A stretch of DNA of 64,000 nt, from contig CACLXG010000001.1 of assembly GCA_902610815.1 (NCBI GenBank), positions 264,775 through 328,774 of the forward strand, in the 5' to 3' direction. The DNA is from an uncultured Candidatus Actinomarina sp. GTDB taxonomy: Bacteria > Actinomycetota > Acidimicrobiia > Actinomarinales > Actinomarinaceae. The stretch's first letter is position 1. Each line of letters starts with the position of its first letter. Both the position numbers and the translations under genes were made by a program. The notes below the pieces were generated by a model. It did no database searches, was not told the origin of the DNA, and was given only the letters and a program-made list of their open reading frames with translations. This document shows, in pieces, positions 45,458-56,047 of the stretch.

Positions 45458-45541
45458 TGCGCGGAAGAGGACTCGAACCTCCACGGGTTTTACCCCACAG
45501 GATCCTTAATCCTGCGCGTCTACCAGTTCCGCCACCCGCGC
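45458..45541 (-). tRNA. tRNA-Leu, anticodon AAG
   Basis: This 84-base class II tRNA has acceptor stem GCGCGGG / TCCGCGC, a long variable arm and a T-arm with GGTTCGAGTCC. The anticodon stem CAGGA / TCCTG encloses loop TTAAGGA, with T33 in place, so the anticodon is AAG, reading CTT and, if A34 is edited to inosine, CTC. Most bacteria use GAG here. CCA is not encoded. The tRNA begins 4 bases after the secG stop and ends 6 bases before the amidotransferase ATG. Confidence 0.9.
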
Positions 45542-45545
45542 AAAC

Positions 45546-45782
45546 CTAATCTAAAAACCAGAATAAAGATAAAGTCGTTGCAGCAAATAATAGTGCAACT
45601 ATTGCAGTGATTCTTCCAAGATTTCTTTCAGCTAATGTTTGACCTATATTTCCAGATGAACCGGGTCCACCAAGCATATCTGACAAACCACCGCCTTTAC
45701 CGCTATTCAACAAAACTAAGGCAATAAGAGATACCGATATAAGAACATGCACACTAATTAAAACTGCTGTAATTGTATCCAT
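45546..45782 (-). CDS. secG: Protein-export membrane protein SecG
   Basis: This 78-residue protein has two membrane helices (about residues 7-23 and 56-74) and the conserved GKGGGLSDMLGGPGSS segment between them (near residue 29). SecG is the auxiliary subunit of the SecYEG channel. In other actinobacteria secG follows tpiA. Here gpmA lies between. TAGTGT seven bases before the ATG overlaps the gpmA stop. The next gene in the direction of reading is tRNA-Leu, 4 bases away. Confidence 0.93.
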   Translation of the reverse strand: MDTITAVLISVHVLISVSLIALVLLNSGKGGGLSDMLGGPGSSGNIGQTLAERNLGRITAIVALLFAATTLSLFWFLD

Positions 45783-45792
45783 ATTATTAACA

Positions 45793-46542
45793 CTAACCTT
45801 TCTTATCAGTTATCTTTGACTGCATTTCAACTTCTTTAGCAAGATTGTTAATTGCTTCTTCGTCACCTAAATAACCAATTTTTTCAATATTATTATCTGA
45901 AATATTATATGCTAGTGGAATTCCAGTCGGAATGTTAACGGCCACTATATCTTTGTCAGATAAATTGTCGAGCAATTTAACCATAGCTCTTATGCTGTTG
46001 CCATGGGCTACAACTAAAACGGACTTTTCTTTAGCTGTTGCTATTATTTGTTCATAGGTTTTTACAACCCGTAAAACAACATCTTTTAAAGATTCACCTA
46101 GTGGTAGCTCTGATTCAATATCATTATATAATTCATGAGTTTTTGGATCATGTTCTGAATTTTGCTCTGCCATAGGAGGTGACGTATCGAAACTTCTTCT
46201 CCATATTTGTACTTGTTCTTGTCCATATTTCTTTGCTGTTTCAATTTTATCTAAGCCTTGTAGAGCTCCGTAATGTCTTTCATTAAGCTCCCACTTTTTC
46301 ACATTTTTAAAAGTAATATTCATTTTTTTATAACTTTCAACGATATGGGCAGCAGTATTAATTGATCGTTTTAAATAAGAGGTAAAACAGATTTCTGGAT
46401 AAAAGTTATTATCAATCAAGGTAACACCAGCAGTTTTTGCTTCAACTTCACCCCTTTCAGACAAATCTATATCAACCCATCCTGTAAATTTATTTTCTAA
46501 ATTCCAGAGGCTCTGTCCGTGTCGTATAAATACAAGATTCAT
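45793..46542 (-). CDS. gpmA: 2,3-bisphosphoglycerate-dependent phosphoglycerate mutase
   Basis: This 249-residue histidine phosphatase-fold enzyme has the catalytic RHGQS at residues 7-11, KFTGWVDIDLSERG, LNERHYGALQGLDK and the second His in VVAHGNSIRAM. It interconverts 3- and 2-phosphoglycerate in glycolysis. It overlaps tpiA by 4 bases, so three glycolytic enzymes (pgk, tpiA, gpmA) are made from one message. Confidence 0.95.
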   Translation of the reverse strand: MNLVFIRHGQSLWNLENKFTGWVDIDLSERGEVEAKTAGVTLIDNNFYPEICFTSYLKRSINTAAHIVESYKKMNITFKNVKKWELNERHYGALQGLDKIETAKKYGQEQVQIWRRSFDTSPPMAEQNSEHDPKTHELYNDIESELPLGESLKDVVLRVVKTYEQIIATAKEKSVLVVAHGNSIRAMVKLLDNLSDKDIVAVNIPTGIPLAYNISDNNIEKIGYLGDEEAINNLAKEVEMQSKITDKKG

Positions 46543-47303
46543 AAATTAACACTTTTGATAATATCAACGAATTTATCTGCATCTAGAGATGCTCCACCAA
46601 CTAATGCACCGTCTACAATACTGGTGTTTAATATTTCAGAAGAATTATCTGGAGAGACGCTTCCACCATAAATTAATTTTACAGTTTCATCTGAAAAGTA
46701 AGGCTTATCTGAAACTAAGTCCTTAACAAAATCTAATACTTCAACAATATTTTCTATAGATGCAACTTCACCAGTGCCAATTGCCCAGATAGGTTCATAA
46801 GCTAGTACTAACTTATTAACCTTGTCTTTTCTGACACCTTTTAAACCTTCATTTATTTGATTTTTGATAAATTCTAAATATGAACCATCTGATCTTTGTT
46901 CTAGACTTTCACCAAAACATAAAATTGGACTTATTTCATTTTCTAATAATCTGGTTAATTTAATGTTCACATCATTGTCAGTTTCATTAAAGTGAAGTCT
47001 TCTTTCAGAATGACCAATAATTGAATAATCTATATTTAATTTTTTAAGCTGAATAGCAGACACTTCGCCAGTAAATGCTCCATCACTATAGGTAGATACA
47101 TCTTGTGATGAAATTTTAATTTTAAGATTATCTGTAGAAATTACAGTTTGTAAAGATCTCAATGAAGTGTGCGATGGTGATAAGACTATGTCTATTTTTT
47201 CTTCTATATCCTTATCTAATGAATAATTTATTTTCTGTAGTAATTGAATACCTTGTAAATGATCAAGATTTAATTTCCAGTTTCCAATTATTATTTTTTT
47301 CAT
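46539..47303 (-). CDS. tpiA: Triose-phosphate isomerase
   Basis: This 254-residue TIM barrel has GNWKLNL at the start, the catalytic His in IGHSERR, Glu in AYEPIWAIGTG and the phosphate-binding YGGSVSPDN. It converts dihydroxyacetone phosphate and glyceraldehyde 3-phosphate. I choose ATG 47303 (MKKIIIGNWK). A TTG two codons earlier overlaps the pgk stop and could also serve. Confidence 0.95.
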   Translation of the reverse strand: MKKIIIGNWKLNLDHLQGIQLLQKINYSLDKDIEEKIDIVLSPSHTSLRSLQTVISTDNLKIKISSQDVSTYSDGAFTGEVSAIQLKKLNIDYSIIGHSERRLHFNETDNDVNIKLTRLLENEISPILCFGESLEQRSDGSYLEFIKNQINEGLKGVRKDKVNKLVLAYEPIWAIGTGEVASIENIVEVLDFVKDLVSDKPYFSDETVKLIYGGSVSPDNSSEILNTSIVDGALVGGASLDADKFVDIIKSVNL

Positions 47304-47305
47304 TA

Positions 47306-48460
47306 TCAAATTATAAGTGATTTGTATTTGTTTACCCCTGGTAATTTTTTTCCTTCAAGATATTCCAAAGATGCTCCGCCACCTGTTGATATATGATTAA
47401 AGTTTTTTTTATCAGAAAATTTATTAATTGCACTTACAGAATCACCACCGCCAATACATGTATATGCAGATGAATTTGAAATAATCTCTGTTATTTCTCT
47501 AGTTCCATAACTAAACTTTTCTTTTTCAAAAATACCCATAGGTCCATTCCAAAAAATATTATTTGATTTTTTTAGTATTTCTCTAAAATTGGAAACAGTT
47601 TGAGGTCCAATATCAACACCTATATGATTGTTTTTAAAATCATCTAACTTTAGATCTTCTCTAACTGAACTATCTATTGAGTCAGAAACACCAAAGTCAA
47701 TAGGTAGAACTATTTTTTTTCCAAATTTTGAATTAAGTAGTTTCTCTGCTTTAGAAATAAATGACTCTTCTAGTAATGACCTCCCTATTTCATGTCCTAA
47801 AGCTTTTAAAAAAGTGAAGCACATTCCTCCCCCAACCATAAGATATTCAACTTTTGGCAAAAGATTTTCAATCAGATTAAGTTTATCTGAAATTTTTGCG
47901 CCACCCAGAAGAACTGCATATCCAGATTCACTATTATTTAATAATTTATCTAGTTCATGTATTTCTTTATCCATTAAAGGACCTTGGAACGATTTTAAGC
48001 TTTCACCAAAGCTAACCACAGATGCATGCTCTCTGTGAGCTGCACCGAATGCATCAAATATATACGAATTAAATGGTTTTGTAATTTGTTTAGAGAAATT
48101 CTTATCATTACCGATCTCCCCTTTTTCAAACCTTAAATTTTCTAAGAGAAATATTTTAGATTCAGATTTTTCAATCTGTTCTTCTACTTTTTCACCAAAT
48201 ACTTCCTCAATAAAGCAAACTTCTTTACCAAGAATATTTGTCATACTTTCAGCTACAGGCCGTAAAGATAAATTTAAATCTTTACCGTTGGGTCTGCCCA
48301 TATGACTTGTAAATGTAATTGTTCTTGACTTGTCTAAAATGCTTTCAAGAATTTCAACTGATTTTAAAATTCTGAAATTATCTGTGATTTCACCATTCTT
48401 AATTGGAACATTTAAATCAGATCTAATTAAAACATTGCCTAAATTGTCTAAATTTGACAA
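47306..48460 (-). CDS. pgk: Phosphoglycerate kinase
   Basis: This 384-residue kinase has the N-domain segment LIRSDLNVPIKNGEI, TSHMGRP near residue 54, ENLRFEKGE and the C-domain GGAKISDKLNLIENLL, NGPMGIFE and the nucleotide loop IGGGDSVSAI. It makes ATP from 1,3-bisphosphoglycerate. It starts with TTG one base after the rapZ stop. In other actinobacteria yvcK, whiA and gap lie between rapZ and pgk. They are missing at this locus. Confidence 0.96.
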   Translation of the reverse strand: MSNLDNLGNVLIRSDLNVPIKNGEITDNFRILKSVEILESILDKSRTITFTSHMGRPNGKDLNLSLRPVAESMTNILGKEVCFIEEVFGEKVEEQIEKSESKIFLLENLRFEKGEIGNDKNFSKQITKPFNSYIFDAFGAAHREHASVVSFGESLKSFQGPLMDKEIHELDKLLNNSESGYAVLLGGAKISDKLNLIENLLPKVEYLMVGGGMCFTFLKALGHEIGRSLLEESFISKAEKLLNSKFGKKIVLPIDFGVSDSIDSSVREDLKLDDFKNNHIGVDIGPQTVSNFREILKKSNNIFWNGPMGIFEKEKFSYGTREITEIISNSSAYTCIGGGDSVSAINKFSDKKNFNHISTGGGASLEYLEGKKLPGVNKYKSLII

Positions 48461-48461
48461 A

Positions 48462-49328
48462 TTAAGATTCCTTCATGTCTCTATGTATGACTACGGAGTC
48501 CTTTCCATCATTTTTAAGCCATTTACCTATTTCTTCAGTCATTACAACACTTCTATGCTTTCCTCCAGTGCATCCTATGGCTATTCCAACATATGATTTC
48601 CCTTCAGAAGTAAATCTAGGAAGTAAAAATTCAATCATATCTTTTATTTTATTTAAAAAAACTTGTGCGTCTTCAAAAGAAAGAACATAGTTTCTAACCA
48701 TTGGCGACTGTCCTGTAGAGGCTCTTAGTTCTTCTCTCCAATGTGGGTTTGGTAGAAACCTAACATCAAATACAAGATCGGCATCTCGTGGTGTTCCATT
48801 TTTAAATCCAAATGAAGTGACAGAAATTTTTAAGTCTTGATTAGAAGCTTCACCTTGAAAACCTTCAATTATCCTTTTCCTCAATTCATGAACATTCATA
48901 TCTGTAGTGTCGATTACTTGATCAGCAAGTTCTCTAATTGGTTTCAGTAAATCTCTTTCGGATTTTACAGACTGTGAGATAGAATCCATTCCCATGGGGT
49001 GCGGACGTCGGTTTTCTTCATATCTCTCAATTAGTGTTTCATTATCAGCATCAAGAAAAATTATTCTTGTTAAAACTCCAGATTGACTTAATTTATCTAA
49101 ACTTTTTTTTAATTCTTGTTGGGCGGAACTGTCTTTAGCATCAATTGTTAATACAAGTTGCTTGTTTGTTTCAGTAACATCATTTGATTGGACTACAGAC
49201 TCTACTAGTTCAGAAGGTAAATTTTCAATTACATAATATCCTAAATCTTCAAATACATTTGAGCTTGCAGACCTACCAGCACCGGACATTCCGACTAACA
49301 ACAATACTTCTGGTCTTTTAGATGCCAT
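48462..49328 (-). CDS. rapZ: RNase adapter protein RapZ
   Basis: This 288-residue P-loop protein has the Walker A GMSGAGRSASSNVFEDLGYY near residue 13, ENLPSELVESV and the C-terminal GCTGGKHRSVVMTEEIG. In enterobacteria RapZ controls glucosamine-6-phosphate synthase mRNA. The actinobacterial function is not established. It has a Shine-Dalgarno site (AAGGAA), unlike the leaderless genes. It sits between uvrC and pgk. Confidence 0.93.
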   Translation of the reverse strand: MASKRPEVLLLVGMSGAGRSASSNVFEDLGYYVIENLPSELVESVVQSNDVTETNKQLVLTIDAKDSSAQQELKKSLDKLSQSGVLTRIIFLDADNETLIERYEENRRPHPMGMDSISQSVKSERDLLKPIRELADQVIDTTDMNVHELRKRIIEGFQGEASNQDLKISVTSFGFKNGTPRDADLVFDVRFLPNPHWREELRASTGQSPMVRNYVLSFEDAQVFLNKIKDMIEFLLPRFTSEGKSYVGIAIGCTGGKHRSVVMTEEIGKWLKNDGKDSVVIHRDMKES

Positions 49329-49396
49329 TTATTTCCTTTTCAAATTCATATTAGTTCCTATATTTAACGATTGGGAAAATAATTTTTTGTAACGAG

Positions 49397-51202
49397 TTAT
49401 TTGTTGAAGTATTGATAAACTTTTTTTGCTTGTTTTTCGTCAATCAAGCTAGATAACTCGTTATAACTTGCAGACGAAAGTTTATTTAATGTCTTATATT
49501 TCTCTAATAAAATATCGATAGATGATTTTGGGACTCCCTTAATCTCAAATATAGATTCAATATCTAAATCTTTAAGTCTCAATCTTCTGTTTTCTTGTAT
49601 AGCAAACCTGTGTGCTTCATCTCTAATGTTTTGAAGAATAAATAATGCCTCAGAATTAGAATTTAAAAGTATTGAAGACTTCTTATTGGGAGTAAAAAGT
49701 TCTTCTTCTTTTTTAGCAATACCAATTACATCAATATCTAAATTAAAGTGATCAATTACACCCTTTGCTTTTGATAATTGCCCTTTACCTCCATCGATTA
49801 AAATTAAATCTGGATATCTTCGAAAGCTTTGATCTTTTTCTTCATTATTTATTAAACGTTTTACACGTCTGAATATAATTTCTTCCATTGATCTAAAATC
49901 ATCTTGTCCTTTAAAAGACTTGATATGAAATTTCCGATACATGGAAGGTTTGGAGATACCGTCTTCCATTACCACCATAGAGCCAACTCTGAACTTATCT
50001 CCAAGGTTTGAAATGTCATATGCTTCTATTCTGTAAGGTATTTTTTTAAGATTGAGTTTATGCTGTAATTGTTCTAATGAAAGCGATCTAAATTCAAGAT
50101 CAGATCTACGCTTAAGGTCTGCTACCCTTCTTAATTCTTTTGCATCATCAATTGCGGTATTTAATAAATCTTTTTTCCAACCTCTCTTTGGATTGGTAAG
50201 AATTATTTTTTTATCCCATTTTTTTTCAAGTTCTTTTTGAATAATCTCAGATAAAGGAAATTCATGGCTTACTAGTATTTCATTTGATGGCATATTCTTT
50301 TGAAATAAATTTATAATAATTTTTGGAAGATAGTTTTCATAGTCTTGAACATCCATTGGTTCAAAATTATTTTTTACTTCACCTACAATTCTTCCATTTC
50401 TAATAAGTAAACATGATAAGACAACATCAAACCTTCCAATATCAATACCAATCACATCGACATTTTTATCATTTGAAGTCATAAGGGTTTGACTAACTCT
50501 TGCATTTTCCAAATGCGATAAAGTAATCTTTACTTTGTTTGCTTCTTCATATTCTTGATTTTTTGAAAGTGTTTTCATTTCTTTAATTTTTTTATTTATG
50601 TAAGTATCTGAATTTCCTTTATAAAACTCTCTTAAATTACTTAAAAGATTTTGGTAGTCATCTTTGCTAATTAAATCTACACAAGGCCCAGAGCACTTAT
50701 CAATTTCATAAAGTAAGCATGGTTTATTTAATTTTTGGTGTCTATCAAAAGTATTTTTTGTACACGTTCTAACAGGAAAAATATTTATTAAATGATCTAA
50801 AGATCTTTTAGCAGCTCCTATAAATGGAAAAGGGCCAAAGTTTACATTTTGATGATTGATATTTCTTGTAACAAATGCCCTTGGCCATTCTTCATTTGTA
50901 ATTGTGACATAAGGGTAAGATTTATCATCTTTAAACTGAATGTTATATTTGGGTTTAAATTCTTGAATAAATGAATATTCAGCTAGTAAAGCATTTGCTT
51001 CGTTTTGGGATACTACAAATGCAATTGATTTAGCTTCTGATGTAAGCCGTTTAGTTTTCCAAGAAGTATTCTTATTAAAATATGAGGGTACTCTTTTCCT
51101 TAAATTTTTTGCCTTTCCTACATAAATAGGATCGTCATAGTCATCTTTGAAAATATATATACCTGGCTTATTTGGAATTTCATTTAAATTAATTTTTTCC
51201 AT
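49397..51202 (-). CDS. uvrC: Excinuclease ABC subunit C
   Basis: This 601-residue UvrC has an N-terminal GIY-YIG nuclease domain (KPGIYIFKDD and IYVGKAKNLRKR, residues 12-37). A cysteine cluster region (CTKNTFD...CLLYEIDKCSGPC) follows, with a UVR domain near residue 210. The C-terminal RNase H-like domain has AYDISNLGDKF and DLILIDGGKGQLSKA, and the C-terminal HhH part is shortened. It makes the two incisions in nucleotide excision repair. It overlaps uvrA by 14 bases. Confidence 0.95.
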   Translation of the reverse strand: MEKINLNEIPNKPGIYIFKDDYDDPIYVGKAKNLRKRVPSYFNKNTSWKTKRLTSEAKSIAFVVSQNEANALLAEYSFIQEFKPKYNIQFKDDKSYPYVTITNEEWPRAFVTRNINHQNVNFGPFPFIGAAKRSLDHLINIFPVRTCTKNTFDRHQKLNKPCLLYEIDKCSGPCVDLISKDDYQNLLSNLREFYKGNSDTYINKKIKEMKTLSKNQEYEEANKVKITLSHLENARVSQTLMTSNDKNVDVIGIDIGRFDVVLSCLLIRNGRIVGEVKNNFEPMDVQDYENYLPKIIINLFQKNMPSNEILVSHEFPLSEIIQKELEKKWDKKIILTNPKRGWKKDLLNTAIDDAKELRRVADLKRRSDLEFRSLSLEQLQHKLNLKKIPYRIEAYDISNLGDKFRVGSMVVMEDGISKPSMYRKFHIKSFKGQDDFRSMEEIIFRRVKRLINNEEKDQSFRRYPDLILIDGGKGQLSKAKGVIDHFNLDIDVIGIAKKEEELFTPNKKSSILLNSNSEALFILQNIRDEAHRFAIQENRRLRLKDLDIESIFEIKGVPKSSIDILLEKYKTLNKLSSASYNELSSLIDEKQAKKVYQYFNK

Positions 51203-54008
51203 TTAAAACTTCTTTCAAATGTTTGCCTGTAAGAGAAAATTTATTTTTAGAAATACTTTCTGGAGTACCTTCACCAATTATAGTGCCGCCATTTTCACCA
51301 CCTTCAGGTCCAAGGTCAATAATCCAATCAGAATTTTTTATTACATCTAAATTATGTTCAATGACTATAACAGTGTTACCTTTATCAACCAACATGTGCA
51401 AGACCTCAAGTAATTTTTGGACATCAGCAAAATGAAGGCCTGTTGTAGGCTCATCCAATATGTAAACAGTCTTGCCAGTAGATCTTTTACTCAGTTCTTT
51501 TGCCAACTTAACTCTTTGTGCTTCACCACCTGATAAAGTTGTAGCAGCCTGACCAAGCTTAATATAAGATAGTCCTACATCATCTAGAGTTTTTATAATC
51601 CTATAAATTGATGGTTGATTTTCAAATATATTTAAAGCATTTTCAACTGTTGAATTTAAAATTTCAGCTATGTTGTAGCCTTTCCACCTAATAGATAAAG
51701 TTTCAGAATTATATCTGGTACCGTTGCACTCATCACATACAACATAAATATCAGGAAGAAAATACATCTCTACTTTGATATTTCCATCACCTTTGCAAAA
51801 TTCACACCTACCACCAGGGACATTGAATGAAAACCTACCAGGTTTATAACCTCTTATTTTGGATTCTTCAGTTAAGGAAAATAAATTTCTTATCTGGTCA
51901 AATACTCCAGAGTACGTGGCAGGATTTGATCTTGGTGTACGTCCAATTGGAGATTGGTCAATTTCAATGAGCTTATCGATATTTTCTAAACCAGAAACAC
52001 TCTTGTGAAGTCCTGGCATTATAAAATTTTTTGAGAATTCATTTTGAATAGACTTTGATAAAATATCTGATATTAATGTAGACTTTCCTGAACCAGATAC
52101 TCCTGTAACTGATATAAATTTACCTAAAGGAAAATTTACAGTTAAGTTTTTTAAATTATTTTCTTTCGCACCTCTAATTACAATATTTTCATTTTTTCCA
52201 TTTCTGCGAACTGAAGGAAAAGGCACGACTTGTTTACCTGACAAATACTGACCAGTAACTGACTTTACATTTGAAGAAACTTTTTCCCAAGATCCTTCAG
52301 CAACAATCTCACCGCCTTGTTCACCCGCTCCCCAGCCAATATCAATAACGTGATCAGAGCTTTTCATCGTCTCCTCATCATGTTCAACTACTAAGACAGT
52401 ATTTCCTAAATCTCTCAAGCGCAATAGTGTATCTATAAGTTTTATATTATCTGCTTGGTGTAAACCAATTGATGGTTCATCTAATACATAAAGTACCCCA
52501 GTGAGTCCTGAACCTATTTGAGTTGCAAGTCTTATACGCTGAGCCTCTCCACCAGAGAGAGTTGCTGCGCCCCTGCTTAACTGAAGGTAGCTTAATCCGA
52601 CTTCATTTAGAAACTTTAATCTTTCCTTAATCTCTCTAATAATTGGAATTGCGATTTCATAATCACTTCCTGTAAGTTTAAAATTTTCTACTACATTTGA
52701 AGCTTCTTTAATAGAAAGGTTATTAAATTGACCTAGAGTTAAATTTTCAACTTGAACCAATCTTGATCTTATGTTTAACCTTTCACCATCGCAATCACCA
52801 CAAGGGAGTTCTCGCATGAACTGCTTGTAGTACTCTCTAGCAGCATCTGAGGAAGTTTCTTCATAATTTTTTTTAAAAGTTGGAACTATACCACGATATG
52901 GTTTGTGCCAAATTCTTGAATTTCCAAATCTGTTGACATATCTAATTACAGTTTTTTCTCCTTTTGAACCGTGTAATAAAATATCTTTTTGTTTTCTTGT
53001 TAAATTTTTGTACGGCTCGTCAACAGGTATATCAAAATGTTCACAAACACCATGAATTTGAGCTCTAAAATATTTTCGTGTTGACATATCAGGAAATACA
53101 TTTTCATTAATAGTTAATTCAAAATTTTTAATCAACAAAGCTTCATCTATTTCGTAACTTACTCCCAACCCGTTACAAGATCCACATGCGCCAAATGGAG
53201 AGTTGAAAGAAAAATCTCTAGGTTCAAGCTTGTCAAAAGATGTACCACATTTCAAACAACCTAAATTTTGACTGTAAGTAGTAATTTTTTCATCAACACT
53301 TATATCAACTAATCCAGATGTTAATTCCAGTGCTGTTTCAACCGATTGTGGAAGTCTTCTTCCAGGTGTTTTTTTAATTTTTATTCTATCAATTACAACT
53401 GAAATATCATGATTAAAATATCTATCCAATCTCTTTGCTTCATCTAATCGAATTATTTCACCATCAACAAGAACTCTAGAAAAACCTTGTGCTTGTAAAT
53501 CTTTAAACAATGTTTCGAATTCTCCTTTACGGGAACGAACTACTGGCGCCAATATATCTATACTTGTTCCTTCTTTTAAATTCATAATTTGTTTCACTAT
53601 GAAACTTACAGATTGTTTCTCTATTTTATTGTTGCAACTTGGACAGTAACTGATTCCAATTCGAGCCCACAAAAGCCTCAAATAATCATGTATTTCCGTC
53701 ACTGTGCCAACTGTAGATCTAGGACTGCGAGATGAAGTTTTTTGATCTATTGCAATTGCAGGAGACAAACCATCAATGCTTTCAACATCTGGTTTTTCCA
53801 TTTGGCCTAAAAATTGCCTAGCATAGGCAGAAAGACTTTCTACATATCTTCTTTGCCCCTCTGCATAGATTGTATCAAAAGCAAGAGAAGATTTTCCTGA
53901 GCCAGATAATCCAGTAATAACCACTAGTTTGTTTTTTGGAATATCAACTGAAACATCTTTTAGGTTGTGTTCCTTTGCACCTCTTACTTTAAGTATTTCT
54001 TCTTTCAT
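51189..54008 (-). CDS. uvrA: Excinuclease ABC subunit A
   Basis: This 939-residue damage sensor has two ABC ATPase modules. Walker [13 protein letters not shown] is near residue 33 and [11 protein letters not shown] near residue 640. There are two signature regions, [13 protein letters not shown] and [13 protein letters not shown], and zinc-finger cysteine sets (CPSCNNK, CLKCGT...CGSCNG and CEFCKGDG...CDECNGT). Length is normal. It works with UvrB as a complex that finds lesions. It overlaps uvrB by 4 bases. Confidence 0.97.
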   Translation of the reverse strand: MKEEILKVRGAKEHNLKDVSVDIPKNKLVVITGLSGSGKSSLAFDTIYAEGQRRYVESLSAYARQFLGQMEKPDVESIDGLSPAIAIDQKTSSRSPRSTVGTVTEIHDYLRLLWARIGISYCPSCNNKIEKQSVSFIVKQIMNLKEGTSIDILAPVVRSRKGEFETLFKDLQAQGFSRVLVDGEIIRLDEAKRLDRYFNHDISVVIDRIKIKKTPGRRLPQSVETALELTSGLVDISVDEKITTYSQNLGCLKCGTSFDKLEPRDFSFNSPFGACGSCNGLGVSYEIDEALLIKNFELTINENVFPDMSTRKYFRAQIHGVCEHFDIPVDEPYKNLTRKQKDILLHGSKGEKTVIRYVNRFGNSRIWHKPYRGIVPTFKKNYEETSSDAAREYYKQFMRELPCGDCDGERLNIRSRLVQVENLTLGQFNNLSIKEASNVVENFKLTGSDYEIAIPIIREIKERLKFLNEVGLSYLQLSRGAATLSGGEAQRIRLATQIGSGLTGVLYVLDEPSIGLHQADNIKLIDTLLRLRDLGNTVLVVEHDEETMKSSDHVIDIGWGAGEQGGEIVAEGSWEKVSSNVKSVTGQYLSGKQVVPFPSVRRNGKNENIVIRGAKENNLKNLTVNFPLGKFISVTGVSGSGKSTLISDILSKSIQNEFSKNFIMPGLHKSVSGLENIDKLIEIDQSPIGRTPRSNPATYSGVFDQIRNLFSLTEESKIRGYKPGRFSFNVPGGRCEFCKGDGNIKVEMYFLPDIYVVCDECNGTRYNSETLSIRWKGYNIAEILNSTVENALNIFENQPSIYRIIKTLDDVGLSYIKLGQAATTLSGGEAQRVKLAKELSKRSTGKTVYILDEPTTGLHFADVQKLLEVLHMLVDKGNTVIVIEHNLDVIKNSDWIIDLGPEGGENGGTIIGEGTPESISKNKFSLTGKHLKEVLNGKN

Positions 54009-56002
54009 TCTGAATAATTATTAATTTCTTTTTTAAGTTCTTTAAGCTCGTCTCTCAATCTAGCAGCAAGCTCAAACTCTAATAAATCGGCAGCTAAATT
54101 CATTTCTTTTTCAATATTTTTGGATAATTTAATTAAATCAGTCTTTGAAGCATCATTTAAATTAAGTTTTGATTTACTAATACTTATATTGCTACTTCCT
54201 CTTGTTTTTTCAACTAACTCTAAAATATCGGTAATTTCTTTTTGAATTGTTTTAGGTGTTATATTATTAACTCGATTGTGTTCCTGTTGGATGCCTCGTC
54301 TTCTTTCAGTTTCATTAATAGCAAATGTCATTGAATCAGTTATTTTATCAGCATACATTATTACATATCCTTCTTGATTTCTAGCAGCTCGACCTACGGT
54401 TTGAATTAAACTAGTTTCAGATCTTAAAAAACCCTCTTTGTCAGCATCTAAAATAGCTACTAGTTGAACTTCAGGTAAATCGAGCCCCTCTCTCAAAAGA
54501 TTTATACCTACTAATACATCGAATTCACCTTTTCTCAAATCTCTAAGTATTTCTATTCTCTCAAGAGTGTCTATGTCTGAGTGAAGATACCTAGTTTTTA
54601 TACCAGCCTTTAGTAAATAATCACTTAAAGCCTCACTCATTTTTTTAGTTAATGTAGTAACCAAAACACGATTTCCGTTATTGACAACTGACTCTATCTC
54701 TACAAGTAAATCCTGTATTTGGTTTTCAGTAGGTTTTACTACTATTTTTGGGTCTATTAGTCCTGTTGGTCTTATGACCTGTTCAACGAATTTTTCTGAG
54801 TTTTCTTTCTCCCATTTACCGGGTGTAGCGGAAACTAATATTGTTTTATCAACTTTATCTTCCCATTCTTCAAACTTAAGAGGTCTATTGTCTAATGCGG
54901 AAGGTAATCTAAAACCGTAATCAACAAGTGTTGTTTTTCTTGATTTATCTCCTTCGTACTGTCCTCTAATTTGCGGTATAGCTATATGGCTTTCATCTAC
55001 AACCATTAGAAATTCAGTTGGGAAAAAATCTAAGAGAGTAAAAGGAGCTTGACCAGGCTTTCTACCATCGAAATATCTTGAATAATTTTCTATTCCCGAG
55101 CAAACACCTAACTCAGAAAGCATCTCTAAATCATATTTGGTTCTTTGTTCAATCCTTTGGGCTTCCAAGAGCTTGTTTTCTGATTTAAATTTTTCAACTT
55201 GTAATAACATATCTTTCTCAATTTGATTTAAAGCGCTCTTTCTTGATTCGTCTGATATCACATAATGTGATGCAGGGAGAATTGCTAGTTCAGTCAGCTT
55301 TTCTAAAATCTCACCAGTAATTGGATCAATTCTTGAAATGTTCTCTATCTCGTCACCAAAAAATTCTATTCTAAAAATAGTTTCTTCATATACAGGAAAT
55401 ATGTCTAAAGTATCTCCTTTCAATCTAAAAGATCCCCTTTGAACTACAAGATCATTTCTTACATATTGTTGTTTTACTAATTGCAAAAGAAGATTGTCAA
55501 CTTCAAACTCCTCACCTTTAATAATTGGAATTAATTTATTTCTATACTCTACAGGAGAACCTAGCCCATAAATACACGAGACAGATGACACAACAATTAC
55601 ATCTTCTCTCAGTAATAATGCGCTTGTCGCAGAATGTCTTAATCTATCTATTTCCTCATTGATATTTGCATCTTTTTCTATAAATGTATCTGTACGAGGA
55701 ACGTATGCTTCAGGTTGGTAATAGTCATAATAAGAAACAAAATACTCAACCCTATTTTTTGGAAAAAACTGTCTAAATTCATTTGCTAGTTGTGCTGCCA
55801 AAGCTTTATTTGGGGCTAATACTAAGGAAGGAAGTTGACACTCCTCTATCAACCATGCAATTGTTGCAGATTTACCTGAGCCAGTAATTCCTTTTAAGGT
55901 CTGATGGGAAATATTTTTATCTAGACCTGCTTTTAATTCTTTTATAGCGTTTGGCTGGTCACCTTTTGGTTGAAATTCAGAAACTACTTCAAACTTATTC
56001 AT
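54005..56002 (-). CDS. uvrB: Excinuclease ABC subunit B
   Basis: This 665-residue UvrB has Walker [14 protein letters not shown] (about 39-51), the beta-hairpin [15 protein letters not shown], helicase motifs such as [14 protein letters not shown] and [19 protein letters not shown], and a C-terminal UVR domain ([11 protein letters not shown]) that binds UvrC. TATAAT lies five bases before the ATG. I find no clear SOS box or PafBC-type motif upstream. It begins the uvrB-uvrA-uvrC set. Confidence 0.97.
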   Translation of the reverse strand: MNKFEVVSEFQPKGDQPNAIKELKAGLDKNISHQTLKGITGSGKSATIAWLIEECQLPSLVLAPNKALAAQLANEFRQFFPKNRVEYFVSYYDYYQPEAYVPRTDTFIEKDANINEEIDRLRHSATSALLLREDVIVVSSVSCIYGLGSPVEYRNKLIPIIKGEEFEVDNLLLQLVKQQYVRNDLVVQRGSFRLKGDTLDIFPVYEETIFRIEFFGDEIENISRIDPITGEILEKLTELAILPASHYVISDESRKSALNQIEKDMLLQVEKFKSENKLLEAQRIEQRTKYDLEMLSELGVCSGIENYSRYFDGRKPGQAPFTLLDFFPTEFLMVVDESHIAIPQIRGQYEGDKSRKTTLVDYGFRLPSALDNRPLKFEEWEDKVDKTILVSATPGKWEKENSEKFVEQVIRPTGLIDPKIVVKPTENQIQDLLVEIESVVNNGNRVLVTTLTKKMSEALSDYLLKAGIKTRYLHSDIDTLERIEILRDLRKGEFDVLVGINLLREGLDLPEVQLVAILDADKEGFLRSETSLIQTVGRAARNQEGYVIMYADKITDSMTFAINETERRRGIQQEHNRVNNITPKTIQKEITDILELVEKTRGSSNISISKSKLNLNDASKTDLIKLSKNIEKEMNLAADLLEFELAARLRDELKELKKEINNYSE

Positions 56003-56047
56003 AACAAATTATAACTCTTTTATAAAATGTCAATAAAATTACTAAGC

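Noticed and set aside
56003-56047. SOS (LexA) box or PafBC motif before uvrB
   Set aside because: I looked for GAAC-N4-GTTC and for the RecA-NDp type motif. A TTGACA is present, but its spacing to TATAAT is 14 bases and the rest of either motif is absent.
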